Below, one piece after another: positions 49,101-58,662 of a DNA stretch of 64,000 nucleotides. The first letter of the stretch is position 1. Every line of letters begins with the position of its first letter. Both the position numbers and the translations under genes were made by a program. The notes below the pieces were generated by a model. The model did not search any database, was not told where the DNA came from, and was given only the letters and a program-made list of their open reading frames with translations. The stretch comes from an uncultured Clostridia bacterium. GTDB taxonomy: Bacteria > Bacillota > Clostridia > TANB77 > CAG-508. The DNA lies in the NCBI GenBank assembly GCA_947629045.1, contig CANRCF010000005.1, positions 1 to 64,000 of the forward strand, given 5' to 3'.

Positions 49101-50219
49101 TGTATTAAAGCTTACTGTATATTCTCCCGTTTCTCCTTCTGGTAATACTGCTATTGTATCATTTAAATATACTTTTGCTGTAAAGCTTTTGCCTGCTAAT
49201 GAACCTAAATTTTGAGTAATCCACTCGTCACTACCTGTTATAGCTTTTAATAATTCACTTGCTTGATTATATACTTCAGTTTGATCTGCATTTTTATCAA
49301 ATGTATATGTCGTACCATTATATGTTACTTCTAATTTGGCGAAGTCTTCATTTGATAATGCTTTTACTAATTCTTCTATTAATGTAGTATGACTTCCTAC
49401 AATATTTTGAAAAGTTGTTGTTTTTCCTGAATCTGTTATACCAAAATTAATAGTTCCTTCATTTTTATGAATGTCTAATATGCTTGTTACATTTGTATTT
49501 TGTTTTAATCTTTCTATTGTGTCTTCAATATATTCATCTACACTTACTACCTTTTTCCAAACTGCAAAGAAAACGGTATTTTCATTAATAACTTCTTTTG
49601 ATAAGTTTTCTGGGCTAATTTGTTGTGCATTAGTTTCACCAGCCGTTGCTTTTATCCAGCCCGCTAGTTTATAGCCTTCTTTTTCTTCTATTGTTACTGT
49701 TCCTACTGTTTTTCCTTTTTCTACTTCTTTACTACTTAATACTGTTTGACCATCTACAAAGAATACTTTGTATTTTTGTACTGGTTCTGCTGGTTTCTCT
49801 AGATTGGGTGCTGTTAAGCCTTGTTTTAGTACATTATCTATGTACCATATATCTGCTGAAGTTTTACTTACTTTTGTACTTGCTTTTCCATTTACATATT
49901 GGTACCATTCTCCAAATGTGTATACATACATTTTTGGATATGTATAACCATCAGTTGTTTTTTTATCTGCTACAAATATTGCTAAATCGTTTGCTCCTGC
50001 TATTGCCGCGTTTTCTCCTGTTACTATTACTCCTGGTGTGAATTTGCTTTTTCCTATTACTATTGTTCCATCTTCTAGTTGATATTGGTCTTTATTTGTA
50101 CTTGAAGATGGCTTTTCTGTTATGTTTGGTGTCGTTGCTGCTTTTACTGGAATTGTTATTGCTACAATAGCTAATATGATTAAGCTTATCGTTAGTAATT
50201 GTTTTATTCCTTTTTTCAT
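46131..50219 (-). CDS. Giant secreted repeat protein B1 (1362 aa)
   Basis: Signal peptide MKKGIKQLLTISLIILAIVAITIPVKA; InlB/Flg_new-like segments; conserved N-terminal module; Cys cluster. Confidence 0.85.
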   Translation of the reverse strand: MKKGIKQLLTISLIILAIVAITIPVKAATTPNITEKPSSSTNKDQYQLEDGTIVIGKSKFTPGVIVTGENAAIAGANDLAIFVADKKTTDGYTYPKMYVYTFGEWYQYVNGKASTKVSKTSADIWYIDNVLKQGLTAPNLEKPAEPVQKYKVFFVDGQTVLSSKEVEKGKTVGTVTIEEKEGYKLAGWIKATAGETNAQQISPENLSKEVINENTVFFAVWKKVVSVDEYIEDTIERLKQNTNVTSILDIHKNEGTINFGITDSGKTTTFQNIVGSHTTLIEELVKALSNEDFAKLEVTYNGTTYTFDKNADQTEVYNQASELLKAITGSDEWITQNLGSLAGKSFTAKVYLNDTIAVLPEGETGEYTVSFNTVLDLDDWVDKLSKAIGTDYFTSTYDKNKEEVNVKVNDRSQKIFEMTDTDVFDALDAVKATNEIKTITLSFENIDEDLVINLAGDINSDEIINWVSEHFAEVFGREITEEYPPYNSDLVGKIVKVTVELADGVQLKDDGTTTREYTVKFTGDDITVTFDHNDKEDPEESTKTPKTLTTPGKITPPENVTREGYVLEGWYVKDKKNADSTDKKFNFENDTVYYNITLEAHWLKVVSVDNEVQFFATAVNTHEQTKGIAKVKFDAESNNLEVTILDNTKTFDNIKTIAGELEEQLIAYVAANVNYVDSISIKEVGKDDEPFEFSTSDLTNDDVETTIKDKIKAFLKAITNTTDDNGNWKEVKLDVLAGREFTVTVKLNTENATQSEEKEDTEAYTVKFFDVIEADKLAQEVISENTISGYKISCTDETVTVTPTTSSQKLSELKGTNTNIIVTAMKLLSDERIEKIVLYYGENQGKSITLKQPLSEVSLKAVSEVATSPADLLEAWLQENWAEICTCGGGECCEDTTDGTCSWESATNNCLINGTKFELEVTLSEGFEFGTEGTRTETYEIKFERDTRKVTVKYDNGSGEQTENIIVDEGLPMSKDAIDVELTTKVDNKDGREYKFKQWAKEAGEEYTFKEPVTEDFTLNAEWYKVFNATNKIQEALSDGDGQIEETGFSTIKDNSGENKFIIGVEDTSSAKVSDLLENTALSQVFKTGLQNEEVEKMTVTYNDKPYDFFIDEEHQEGSNNEKITELFTALTTEPQAVMPARATSDLTTTLDELDFSNLLGKKITVKTVLNEETAVWDEEDDTDTFEVEFEEVLDISTLGTTAMGCINGKTKYVVSVDAQNPKNVTVQYKNSREMLALTSGTGIFDALRTLLDHSTCKETSHTRCNQSNTGVKSIDIIAGGSASGKATLTYADISENNYKSTMTNKILPAVAVKGMEIPYLMKNEDLKNVTLTVKINLMDGYVLKGGIPQEYTISFEAYQAQ

Positions 50220-50240
50220 ATTTTTTATTCTCCTTCCTTT

Positions 50241-51572
50241 CTAGTTTCCTTTTACATTAGAAACTGATTTTATTGTGTCTTTTACATATATTGCTCCACT
50301 TGCTGGTATACTTACTGTCTTACTTGTTCCTCCTATACTTGTTAGGGTTGCTGTTCCTGCTACATGTTGTCCTTTTGAGTTTACAATGTATAGTCTATAT
50401 TGTCCTGCTACACTCTCTTCTATTTTTACCCATTCATATGTATAGGTCTCTGGTTTCTCTTTTATTGTTATTGTTACACTTGCTGTTTTACTTCCATCTT
50501 CTGTTGTTACTGTTATTGTTACTGTTCCTGCTTTTAATGCTTTTACATTTCCATTTGCGTCTACTGTTGCTACTGATGGATTGCTACTTTTCCATGTTAC
50601 TTTCTTGTTGCTAGCATTACTTGGACTTACTGTTGCTGTTAGCTTTAAGCTATCTCCTACTGTTAAGTCCTTTGCTCCACTTATTTTTACACTTGTTACT
50701 GATACTGTTGTAACTGCTTTTGCTTTTACTGTTACTTTATATGTTGCTGTCTTTCCATTTGCTGTTTTTGCTGTTATTGTTACTGTTCCTGCTTTTAGTC
50801 CTTTTACATTTCCGTTTGCATCTACTGTTGCTATTGATTTATTGCTACTGCTCCATGTTACTTTTTTGTTGCTAGCATTACTTGGACTTACTGTTGCTCT
50901 TAATTTTATTGTACTTCCTACTGTTACTGTGTTTGCTCCACTTATCTTTACACTTGTTACTGCTACTTCTTTTGATGTTTCTTCTGTTACTGTAACTTTA
51001 CATGTTGCTGTGAAGCCTCCATCTTCTGTTGTTACTGTTATTGTTGCTGTTCCTGCTTTTAGTCCTTTTATGTTTCCATATTCGTCTACTGTTACTACAC
51101 TTTCGTCACTTGTTTCCCATATTAATTTTGGGTTTGTTGCATTTGATGGTGTTATTGTTGCTATTAATGTTTCTGTTCCGTTTACTTCTAAACTTACACT
51201 TTCAACATTTAACTCTACACCTGTTACTGGATTTGCTATTGATCCTTCTACTGCCCATCCTGCTTCTAATGTCATGTCTTGTTTTACTGGTGTTTCAAAA
51301 TCATATAGCTCTTTATTGTAGTACCAACCTCCAAATACATAGCCTTCTCTTGTTGGGTCTTCTGGTTTTTCTACTTTATCATTTTCCTTTACTTTTACTG
51401 ATGCAACTTCACTTCCTCCGTTGCTATCAAATGTTACTGTGTATTCTTTTCTTATTAAGAATAGTAGTAATAGTATGATAAGTAGAAGTACTACTACTGC
51501 AACCACAATTGCTATACGTTTATTTTTTTCTTGGTTTTGTTCTTTTTTATTTTCTTCAAGTCTTTTTGCCAT
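50241..51572 (-). CDS. Membrane-anchored Ig-like (Big_2) protein A1 with InlB-like repeat
   Basis: N-terminal TM; YTVTFDSNGG..PEDPTREGYVFGGWY; three VTSVxIxG..ATVDANGNVKGLKAGTxTIT repeats. Confidence 0.9.
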   Translation of the reverse strand: MAKRLEENKKEQNQEKNKRIAIVVAVVVLLLIILLLLFLIRKEYTVTFDSNGGSEVASVKVKENDKVEKPEDPTREGYVFGGWYYNKELYDFETPVKQDMTLEAGWAVEGSIANPVTGVELNVESVSLEVNGTETLIATITPSNATNPKLIWETSDESVVTVDEYGNIKGLKAGTATITVTTEDGGFTATCKVTVTEETSKEVAVTSVKISGANTVTVGSTIKLRATVSPSNASNKKVTWSSSNKSIATVDANGNVKGLKAGTVTITAKTANGKTATYKVTVKAKAVTTVSVTSVKISGAKDLTVGDSLKLTATVSPSNASNKKVTWKSSNPSVATVDANGNVKALKAGTVTITVTTEDGSKTASVTITIKEKPETYTYEWVKIEESVAGQYRLYIVNSKGQHVAGTATLTSIGGTSKTVSIPASGAIYVKDTIKSVSNVKGN

Positions 51573-51720
51573 TGACTTTTTCTCCTTTCTTATTAGTTTA
51601 ATTTAAGTTTAAAATGTAATACATATTTAACTTAAATTTTAAATACCATACCTAGAGTTGCTGTTAAAACAGATCACCTCCTCAAATTTTTAAATTATAT
51701 AAAATCAACTATAAGATACG

Positions 51721-51768
51721 AAAAGGAATATATAACCTAAAACTCTATATTAGGCTATATATTCCTTT
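51721..51768 (-). terminator. Leader hairpin (attenuator candidate) upstream of A1
   Basis: Minus strand AAAGGAATATATAGCCTAA-loop-TTAGGTTATATATTCCTTTT. Confidence 0.65.
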
Positions 51769-51872
51769 ATATTATTTATATTTATTTTGGTATGAGAAAT
51801 AATACTTCTTTTAGAAGTAAGGCTCTCTCTCTCTCTCTCTCTTACAGCTTCAAGGTTTTTATGTTTCATCAT
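51750..51872 (-). CDS. Leader ORF with (Arg-Glu)n, long frame (40 aa)
   Basis: AAGGAGATGTTAAATATG RBS/start; MMKHKNLEAVRERERESLTSKRSIISHTKININNIKEYIA*. Confidence 0.6.
   Translation of the reverse strand: MMKHKNLEAVRERERESLTSKRSIISHTKININNIKEYIA
51823..51842. repeat. (CT)10/(AG)10 simple sequence repeat
   Basis: Direct reading of the tract. Confidence 0.97.
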
Positions 51873-51980
51873 ATTTAACATCTCCTTAGGTTCTTTGCTG
51901 TTTAGTTGATTTTCTTTTTCTTTCTTATTGTAACATCTTTACTTCTCAAAAGTCAATATTTTTTTAATTTTTTATAACAC

Positions 51981-52025
51981 GACAAATAACCTACAAATCT
52001 TATATTTTTTTGTAGGTTGTTTGTC
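51981..52025 (-). terminator. Hairpin downstream of B2
   Basis: acaaataacctacaaa...tttgtaggttgtttgt. Confidence 0.65.
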
Positions 52026-52069
52026 TGTAAGCTTATATCATTTAAAAAATACTTAAAATATTTTTTTAT

Positions 52070-55000
52070 TTAGACTTGTGGTGCAGTGCCTGTAAATGTT
52101 ACATGGTAAATTAATGGTGTTCCGTCTGAAAATTCATATCCATCTACTAATCCTACTTTTACTTGTAACTCTCTTTCAACAAGGTCACCAGCCTTTTCAA
52201 CGTCAGCAAAAAAATCTTGTAACCCCACTAATGCTAATGCAATAAGTGCTTCTCCATTAGTTTTGAAATACATATTATAAGGGAAATCAGCTGGATCTTC
52301 ATTTTCAGCCATTTCTTTAGTAACTACAGCATTCTTATCAGGTGTTCCTTTTGGAATATTTATAGTTAAATTATCAATGTATGGAAATTTTAGAAAATTC
52401 ATTAATACAGTTTTTCCACCACACCCCACAGCTACCCCACTAGACGACAGACTAAATACCGAAGCATTATATGATTTAGAAACATCTATTGTAATATTTT
52501 CATTATTTAAAGTTATATCAATTTTATTGTTTTTATCAATCAATGTTTCTAATGTATCATTTCCATATTTTTTCTCTTTAACATCTTTAAATATTGCCAA
52601 CTTGTCTATCAATTCTTTAAATTCAACTTTATATGATATTACTGTATATTCTGGTTCATCTACTTTCATTAGCATAACAGGTTTTGCAGTTTTGTCTTCT
52701 ACTTTTATCTTGTCATTATTTAAATAAATATCTACTGTTAATGTTTTACCTCTTAATTCAGCTAATGTCTTATCTTCTGTTCCACCTAGAATTTTAGTCA
52801 TTAAGTTTTGTTTTTCTGTTTCATTTGTTCCTATGTTTTCAAATGTATATGTTTCTTCTCCATCAGTAGTTACTATTATTTTATCTACACCATCTTTTTC
52901 TAATTCTGATTTTAATGCTTTTGCTAATCCAGTACTTTCTAAAACTTCTGATGCAGTTTTCGTATTATCTGATACCTTTATAGTAACTATATCTTTACCT
53001 GTTTCTTCATCTTGTTTAAATTCTTCTTTCATTCCTATTGTCTCTGATTCATTTTGTTGCATTGCATCTTTAATTGAAGAACTTACATCTTCATCTGCAT
53101 TTACTATTAAATACCAATCTGCATATAAGTCTGTCATATCTACTGTTACTTTTTGAGAAGCTTCATATTTTTCAGTTAATTGTTCATCTGTACACCAACA
53201 TTTTAATGAATGCTCATCATAATCTGTTGCATTTAATTTACTTGCTTCAATAGGAAGACCTTCTAGAACTTTAATATCTGTTTCAGTTTCATTATCATCA
53301 TTATGATGCAACTTTATTGTTTGTTCATTTCTCGCAAATTCAATTGTATAACTTGCTTCACGTGTTCCTTTTTCATCAAATTTAGCTATATTACTTAATG
53401 TAACTTCTAATGTAAATTTAGTACCTGCTATTAAGCAATTGTTTGTTGCTGATGTCCAAGTACATTTTTCGCAGTTACCACAACATTCGCCTCCTCCACA
53501 AGTACAAATGTCGCTCCAATTATCTTCTAGCCAAGCTTCAAGCATATCTTTAGCACTTCCAGATTCTCTGCTTTCTGCTACTAAGTTTATCTCTGATAAT
53601 GGTTTTAATGTAATAGATTTATCTTGATTTGCGCCATATTTTACTACTATTTTTTCTATTCTCTCATCATCAATTAAATCCATTGCTGTATCTATTATAT
53701 TTGTATCGCTTATTTCAGATAATTTTTTTGAACTTTCTATTGCAGTAAAAATTATTTTTCCATCATCTTTTGCATTTATTTTGTAAGCACCATTTAACAC
53801 ATCACTTTTTATAACTTCATTTACTAAATCAGTTTTGCTTACTGTTGTTGTAAAAGAAAGTGTATATTTTTCTTCTAAATTTTTATTTTCTTGTAATGCA
53901 GTTTCTTCATTTAAAGTTACAGTTATATTAAAAGTTTTACCAACTAACTCTTGAATTGTTTTTTCCTTCCATTCACCATCGTTTTGAGTATTTGTAATTT
54001 CTTTTAAAAATCCTTTTATTTCTGTTTTTATTGCTTCTACTTCTTGAGTAGGATCAAATGTAAAAGTTTTTTCGTTAGGTACACTTACTGTAATTTTACT
54101 AATATAATTCATGTTTTCTGTTACATATTTAGTTAATTGTGTTTCTAATTTTTTTGCTATTTCTAATATGTCACTAAATTTTTTTGTTGTATCTAAAATA
54201 GAGATTTCTCCGCTGTTGTTTGTAGCATCAAATGAAGCTTTTGCGATTTTATTTGTCTCACTGTGTGTATTTACTGCATTAACAAAGAAATTTAATTCAT
54301 TGTCTACACTTACTAATTTTTTAAATGTTACTGTGTAGCTTTCTTCAGTTTTATGGTCTTCATCTTCTTGTATTGCATTATTAACATTTAATTTTACATC
54401 TACTGTAAATGTTTTTCCTGCTAAAACATCTATTTTAGCATTTTTCCATCCATCGTTACTTGTTCCTGCAATAGCATTTAAGAAAGATTTTATTTTTTCT
54501 TTTACTGTTCCAACTCCAGCTTCAAGTTCACTAACTTTAAATTCAAATGATTGCCCTTGTGCACTTTCCGCCGTTTTTGGTAATGTAATTTTAATAGTGT
54601 CTATATAATCTTTATTAGTTGCTACATAAGTAGCCAATTGTGTTTGTAAATCTCCTGCTATGCTTTTTATATCATCAAATGTTTTGTTGTTATTTAATAT
54701 ATCTACTTCTATTTTATCTTCCGTATCATCAAATGTAACTTTTGCTATATCTTTTGTTTCATTATGACTGTTTATTGCATTCTCAAAAAATTCAATTTCA
54801 TTATCAATGCTTACATTTTTTGCCCATTTTGCTGTTAACGTGATATTGTCATATACTATGTTATTTTCAAAATCAAATTTTGTTTCTGTTTCAGGTTGAC
54901 CACCACTGGTAACAAACCATCCTAATAAAGTATAACCATCTCTTGTTATATTTTCTGGTGCTGTCACTTTTCCTGGTGTTTTTAATGTTTGAGTTGTTTT

Positions 55001-56623
55001 TGTACTATCTCCTGTATCTTTATCCTTATGGTCAAAAGTAACTGTAATATCTTCTCCTGTAAATTTAAATGTGTATTCTCTTGTTTTTATTCCATCTTCT
55101 TTTAGTTGTGCATCATCTACTAATTCTACTGTTACTGTAAATGTTTTTCCTACTAAATCACTGTTATATGCTGGATTTTCATCTGTTATTTCTCTGCCAA
55201 ACAATGCTGTTTGATTAGTTTTTAGCCATTCTAAAATTTCTATTGTATTTAATTCTTGTGTTAAATCTACTGCCAAGCTGTTTTGTATTCCATCACCAGA
55301 CAATGTAATTGTTTTTATTAAATTCGTTTCTTTCACTTCTTTTAAAGCATCAAAAATGTCAGTATCAGTCATTTTAAAGATTTCTTGTGATCTATCTTTT
55401 ACTTTTACTTCTATTGTTTCTGTTTCTTTTGTATAAGTAATGTCAAAATAATTCTTTCCTACTACTTTGCTTGCTTGATTTACCCAATCATCTAAATCTA
55501 CTAATGCATTGAAGGCTACTGTATATTCTCCTGTTTCACCTTCTGGAAGTACTGCTTTTGTATCATCTAAATATACTTTTGCACTAAAGCTTTTTCCTAC
55601 TAGGTTTCCTAGTGTTTCTGTACCCCAGCTATTACCTAAAACTTCTTCTAGTAGTGTATTTGCTTTTGCAGCTATATCTAATAAACTATCCCCTTGATTA
55701 AATGTAATAACTCCATTTTCTCCATATTTAACATCTAATTGTTTTATATTTTCATTTTGTAATGCTGATAATAATTCATTTACTAAATTTGTATTTGAAC
55801 CAATAATTTCTTCGATTTGTTTAGTTGACTCTTTTATACCAAAATTAACAGTTCCTTCATTTTCAACGATTTCTAATATTTCTGTTAAACTTGTATTTTT
55901 ATTTAATCTTTTAATTGCTTCTTTAATATATTTATCTACACTTACTACTTTTTTCCAAACTGCAAAGAATACTGTGTCTGATTCAATTTTCACATTTGAT
56001 ACTTCATCTAGTGTAAGTACATTAGTTTCTGTACTGCCTAATGTTGCTTTTATCCATCCTACTAATTTGTAGCCATCCCTAGTTGCTTCTGGTGCTTCAC
56101 CTACTGTTTTTCCAGTTTCTACTTCTTTGTTAGCTAATATTTTGTGTTCTTCTCCACTTACAAAAAGTACACTATATTTTGTAACTGGCTCTGCTGGTTT
56201 TTCTAAAGTTGGTGCTGTTAGTCCTTCTTTTAATACGTTATTAATGTACCATATATCTGCTGAAGTTTTGCTTACTTTTGTACTTGCTTTTCCATTTACG
56301 TATTCATACCATTCTCCAAATGTGTATACATACATTTTTGGATATGTATAACCATCAGTTGTTTTTTTATCTGCTACAAATATTGCTAAATCGTTTGCTC
56401 CTGCTATTGCCGCGTTTTCTCCTGTTACTATTACTCCTGGTGTGAATTTGCTTTTTCCTATTACTATTGTTCCATCTTCTAGTTGATATTGGTCTTTATT
56501 TGTACTTGAAGATGGCTTTTCTGTTATGTTTGGTGTCGTTGCTGCTTTTACTGGAATTGTTATTGCTACAATAGCTAATATGATTAAGCTTATCGTTAGT
56601 AATTGTTTTATTCCTTTTTTCAT
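52070..56623 (-). CDS. Giant secreted repeat protein B2 (1517 aa)
   Basis: Same signal peptide and N-terminal module as B1; divergent repeat body; Cys cluster. Confidence 0.85.
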   Translation of the reverse strand: MKKGIKQLLTISLIILAIVAITIPVKAATTPNITEKPSSSTNKDQYQLEDGTIVIGKSKFTPGVIVTGENAAIAGANDLAIFVADKKTTDGYTYPKMYVYTFGEWYEYVNGKASTKVSKTSADIWYINNVLKEGLTAPTLEKPAEPVTKYSVLFVSGEEHKILANKEVETGKTVGEAPEATRDGYKLVGWIKATLGSTETNVLTLDEVSNVKIESDTVFFAVWKKVVSVDKYIKEAIKRLNKNTSLTEILEIVENEGTVNFGIKESTKQIEEIIGSNTNLVNELLSALQNENIKQLDVKYGENGVITFNQGDSLLDIAAKANTLLEEVLGNSWGTETLGNLVGKSFSAKVYLDDTKAVLPEGETGEYTVAFNALVDLDDWVNQASKVVGKNYFDITYTKETETIEVKVKDRSQEIFKMTDTDIFDALKEVKETNLIKTITLSGDGIQNSLAVDLTQELNTIEILEWLKTNQTALFGREITDENPAYNSDLVGKTFTVTVELVDDAQLKEDGIKTREYTFKFTGEDITVTFDHKDKDTGDSTKTTQTLKTPGKVTAPENITRDGYTLLGWFVTSGGQPETETKFDFENNIVYDNITLTAKWAKNVSIDNEIEFFENAINSHNETKDIAKVTFDDTEDKIEVDILNNNKTFDDIKSIAGDLQTQLATYVATNKDYIDTIKITLPKTAESAQGQSFEFKVSELEAGVGTVKEKIKSFLNAIAGTSNDGWKNAKIDVLAGKTFTVDVKLNVNNAIQEDEDHKTEESYTVTFKKLVSVDNELNFFVNAVNTHSETNKIAKASFDATNNSGEISILDTTKKFSDILEIAKKLETQLTKYVTENMNYISKITVSVPNEKTFTFDPTQEVEAIKTEIKGFLKEITNTQNDGEWKEKTIQELVGKTFNITVTLNEETALQENKNLEEKYTLSFTTTVSKTDLVNEVIKSDVLNGAYKINAKDDGKIIFTAIESSKKLSEISDTNIIDTAMDLIDDERIEKIVVKYGANQDKSITLKPLSEINLVAESRESGSAKDMLEAWLEDNWSDICTCGGGECCGNCEKCTWTSATNNCLIAGTKFTLEVTLSNIAKFDEKGTREASYTIEFARNEQTIKLHHNDDNETETDIKVLEGLPIEASKLNATDYDEHSLKCWCTDEQLTEKYEASQKVTVDMTDLYADWYLIVNADEDVSSSIKDAMQQNESETIGMKEEFKQDEETGKDIVTIKVSDNTKTASEVLESTGLAKALKSELEKDGVDKIIVTTDGEETYTFENIGTNETEKQNLMTKILGGTEDKTLAELRGKTLTVDIYLNNDKIKVEDKTAKPVMLMKVDEPEYTVISYKVEFKELIDKLAIFKDVKEKKYGNDTLETLIDKNNKIDITLNNENITIDVSKSYNASVFSLSSSGVAVGCGGKTVLMNFLKFPYIDNLTINIPKGTPDKNAVVTKEMAENEDPADFPYNMYFKTNGEALIALALVGLQDFFADVEKAGDLVERELQVKVGLVDGYEFSDGTPLIYHVTFTGTAPQV

Positions 56624-56644
56624 ATTTTTTATTCTCCTTCCTTT

Positions 56645-57976
56645 CTAGTTTCCTTTTACATTAGAAACTGATTTTATTGTGTCTTTTACATATATTGCTC
56701 CACTTGCTGGTATACTTACTGTCTTACTTGTTCCTCCTATACTTGTTAGGGTTGCTGTTCCTGCTACATGTTGTCCTTTTGAGTTTACAATGTATAGTCT
56801 ATATTGTCCTGCTACACTCTCTTCTATTTTTACCCATTCATATGTATAGGTCTCTGGTTTCTCTTTTATTGTTATTGTTACACTTGCTGTTTTACTTCCA
56901 TCTTCTGTTGTTACTGTTATTGTTACTGTTCCTGCTTTTAATGCTTTTACATTTCCATTTGCGTCTACTGTTGCTACTGATGGATTGCTACTTTTCCATG
57001 TTACTTTCTTGTTGCTAGCATTACTTGGACTTACTGTTGCTGTTAGCTTTAAGCTATCTCCTACTGTTAAGTCCTTTGCTCCACTTATTTTTACACTTGT
57101 TACTGATACTGTTGTAACTGCTTTTGCTTTTACTGTTACTTTATATGTTGCTGTCTTTCCATTTGCTGTTTTTGCTGTTATTGTTACTGTTCCTGCTTTT
57201 AGTCCTTTTACATTTCCGTTTGCATCTACTGTTGCTATTGATTTATTGCTACTGCTCCATGTTACTTTTTTGTTGCTAGCATTACTTGGACTTACTGTTG
57301 CTCTTAATTTTATTGTACTTCCTACTGTTACTGTGTTTGCTCCACTTATCTTTACACTTGTTACTGCTACTTCTTTTGATGTTTCTTCTGTTACTGTAAC
57401 TTTACATGTTGCTGTGAAGCCTCCATCTTCTGTTGTTACTGTTATTGTTGCTGTTCCTGCTTTTAGTCCTTTTATGTTTCCATATTCGTCTACTGTTACT
57501 ACACTTTCGTCACTTGTTTCCCATATTAATTTTGGGTTTGTTGCATTTGATGGTGTTATTGTTGCTATTAATGTTTCTGTTCCGTTTACTTCTAAACTTA
57601 CACTTTCAACATTTAACTCTACACCTGTTACTGGATTTGCTATTGATCCTTCTACTGCCCATCCTGCTTCTAATGTCATGTCTTGTTTTACTGGTGTTTC
57701 AAAATCATATAGCTCTTTATTGTAGTACCAACCTCCAAATACATAGCCTTCTCTTGTTGGGTCTTCTGGTTTTTCTACTTTATCATTTTCCTTTACTTTT
57801 ACTGATGCAACTTCACTTCCTCCGTTGCTATCAAATGTTACTGTATATTCTTTTCTTATTAAGAATAGTAATAACAATATGATAAGTAGAAGTACTACTA
57901 CCGCAACCACAATTGCTATACGTTTATTTTTTTCTTGATTTTGTTCTTTTTTATTTTCTTCAAGTCTTTTTGCCAT
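56645..57976 (-). CDS. Membrane-anchored Ig-like protein A2
   Basis: Translation identical to A1. Confidence 0.9.
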   Translation of the reverse strand: MAKRLEENKKEQNQEKNKRIAIVVAVVVLLLIILLLLFLIRKEYTVTFDSNGGSEVASVKVKENDKVEKPEDPTREGYVFGGWYYNKELYDFETPVKQDMTLEAGWAVEGSIANPVTGVELNVESVSLEVNGTETLIATITPSNATNPKLIWETSDESVVTVDEYGNIKGLKAGTATITVTTEDGGFTATCKVTVTEETSKEVAVTSVKISGANTVTVGSTIKLRATVSPSNASNKKVTWSSSNKSIATVDANGNVKGLKAGTVTITAKTANGKTATYKVTVKAKAVTTVSVTSVKISGAKDLTVGDSLKLTATVSPSNASNKKVTWKSSNPSVATVDANGNVKALKAGTVTITVTTEDGSKTASVTITIKEKPETYTYEWVKIEESVAGQYRLYIVNSKGQHVAGTATLTSIGGTSKTVSIPASGAIYVKDTIKSVSNVKGN

Positions 57977-58089
57977 TTCGACTCTTTCTCCTTTCTTTAT
58001 TTATATTAATACTAAATGTCATTTCCTAGGTGCCTAAAAAACACAATCACCCCCTAAATATTGACTACTTTAATTCCTATAAAATATCA

Positions 58090-58130
58090 AAAAGGATGGG
58101 GTAATCTATAACAGATTATCCTCATCCTTT
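58090..58130 (-). terminator. Leader hairpin (attenuator candidate) upstream of A2
   Basis: Minus strand AAAGGATGAGGATAATCT-GTTAT-AGATTACCCCATCCTTTTT. Confidence 0.7.
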
Positions 58131-58170
58131 AATTTTATTTTATATTTATTTTGGGTATAAGAAATAAAGC

Positions 58171-58242
<72 letters not shown>

Positions 58243-58492
58243 TATGTTCAACTCCTTTTTTCTTTTATTTCTTTACTTATCATATTTTATCATTTTTATA
58301 TATCAAAGTCAATTCATTTTTGCTACTTTTCTGCAAGTTTTTTACTACTTTTCTGCAATGTTTTTCTAGTAATTTTTACTCAATAAATTAATGCTAAAAT
58401 TTTATTATAATATTAATGGTGTGATTTTGTTGATACTCTTTTCTTTTTTTAATTAAACGCTAAATCTAGCTACGAATATCTTTTCTTATAAA

Positions 58493-58537
58493 GAAAAACT
58501 AAGGTGTGATGTACCTTCAATCACACCCTAGTTTTTG
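58493..58537. terminator. Hairpin downstream of B3
   Basis: aaaaactaaggtgtga...tcacaccctagttttt. Confidence 0.85.
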
Positions 58538-58662
58538 TTTTTGCTTGCTAAGCATAGTTACATAGATGATTTTAACAGATGTTTTTATTTTGTTAGAATA
58601 AGTTCTCTTATTCCAATGGTTTCTTATTTCAATGTTTTCTTATGTCAATGGTTTTCTATTTA

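Noticed and set aside
50273-51606. Overlapping plus-strand Leu/Val/Thr-rich ORFs (also 56677-57882)
   Set aside because: Antisense shadow of the repetitive Ig-like A genes; duplicated only because A is duplicated.
49900-57900. Possible CRISPR or tandem DNA array in repetitive surface genes
   Set aside because: Repeats are protein-coding domains without regular spacers.
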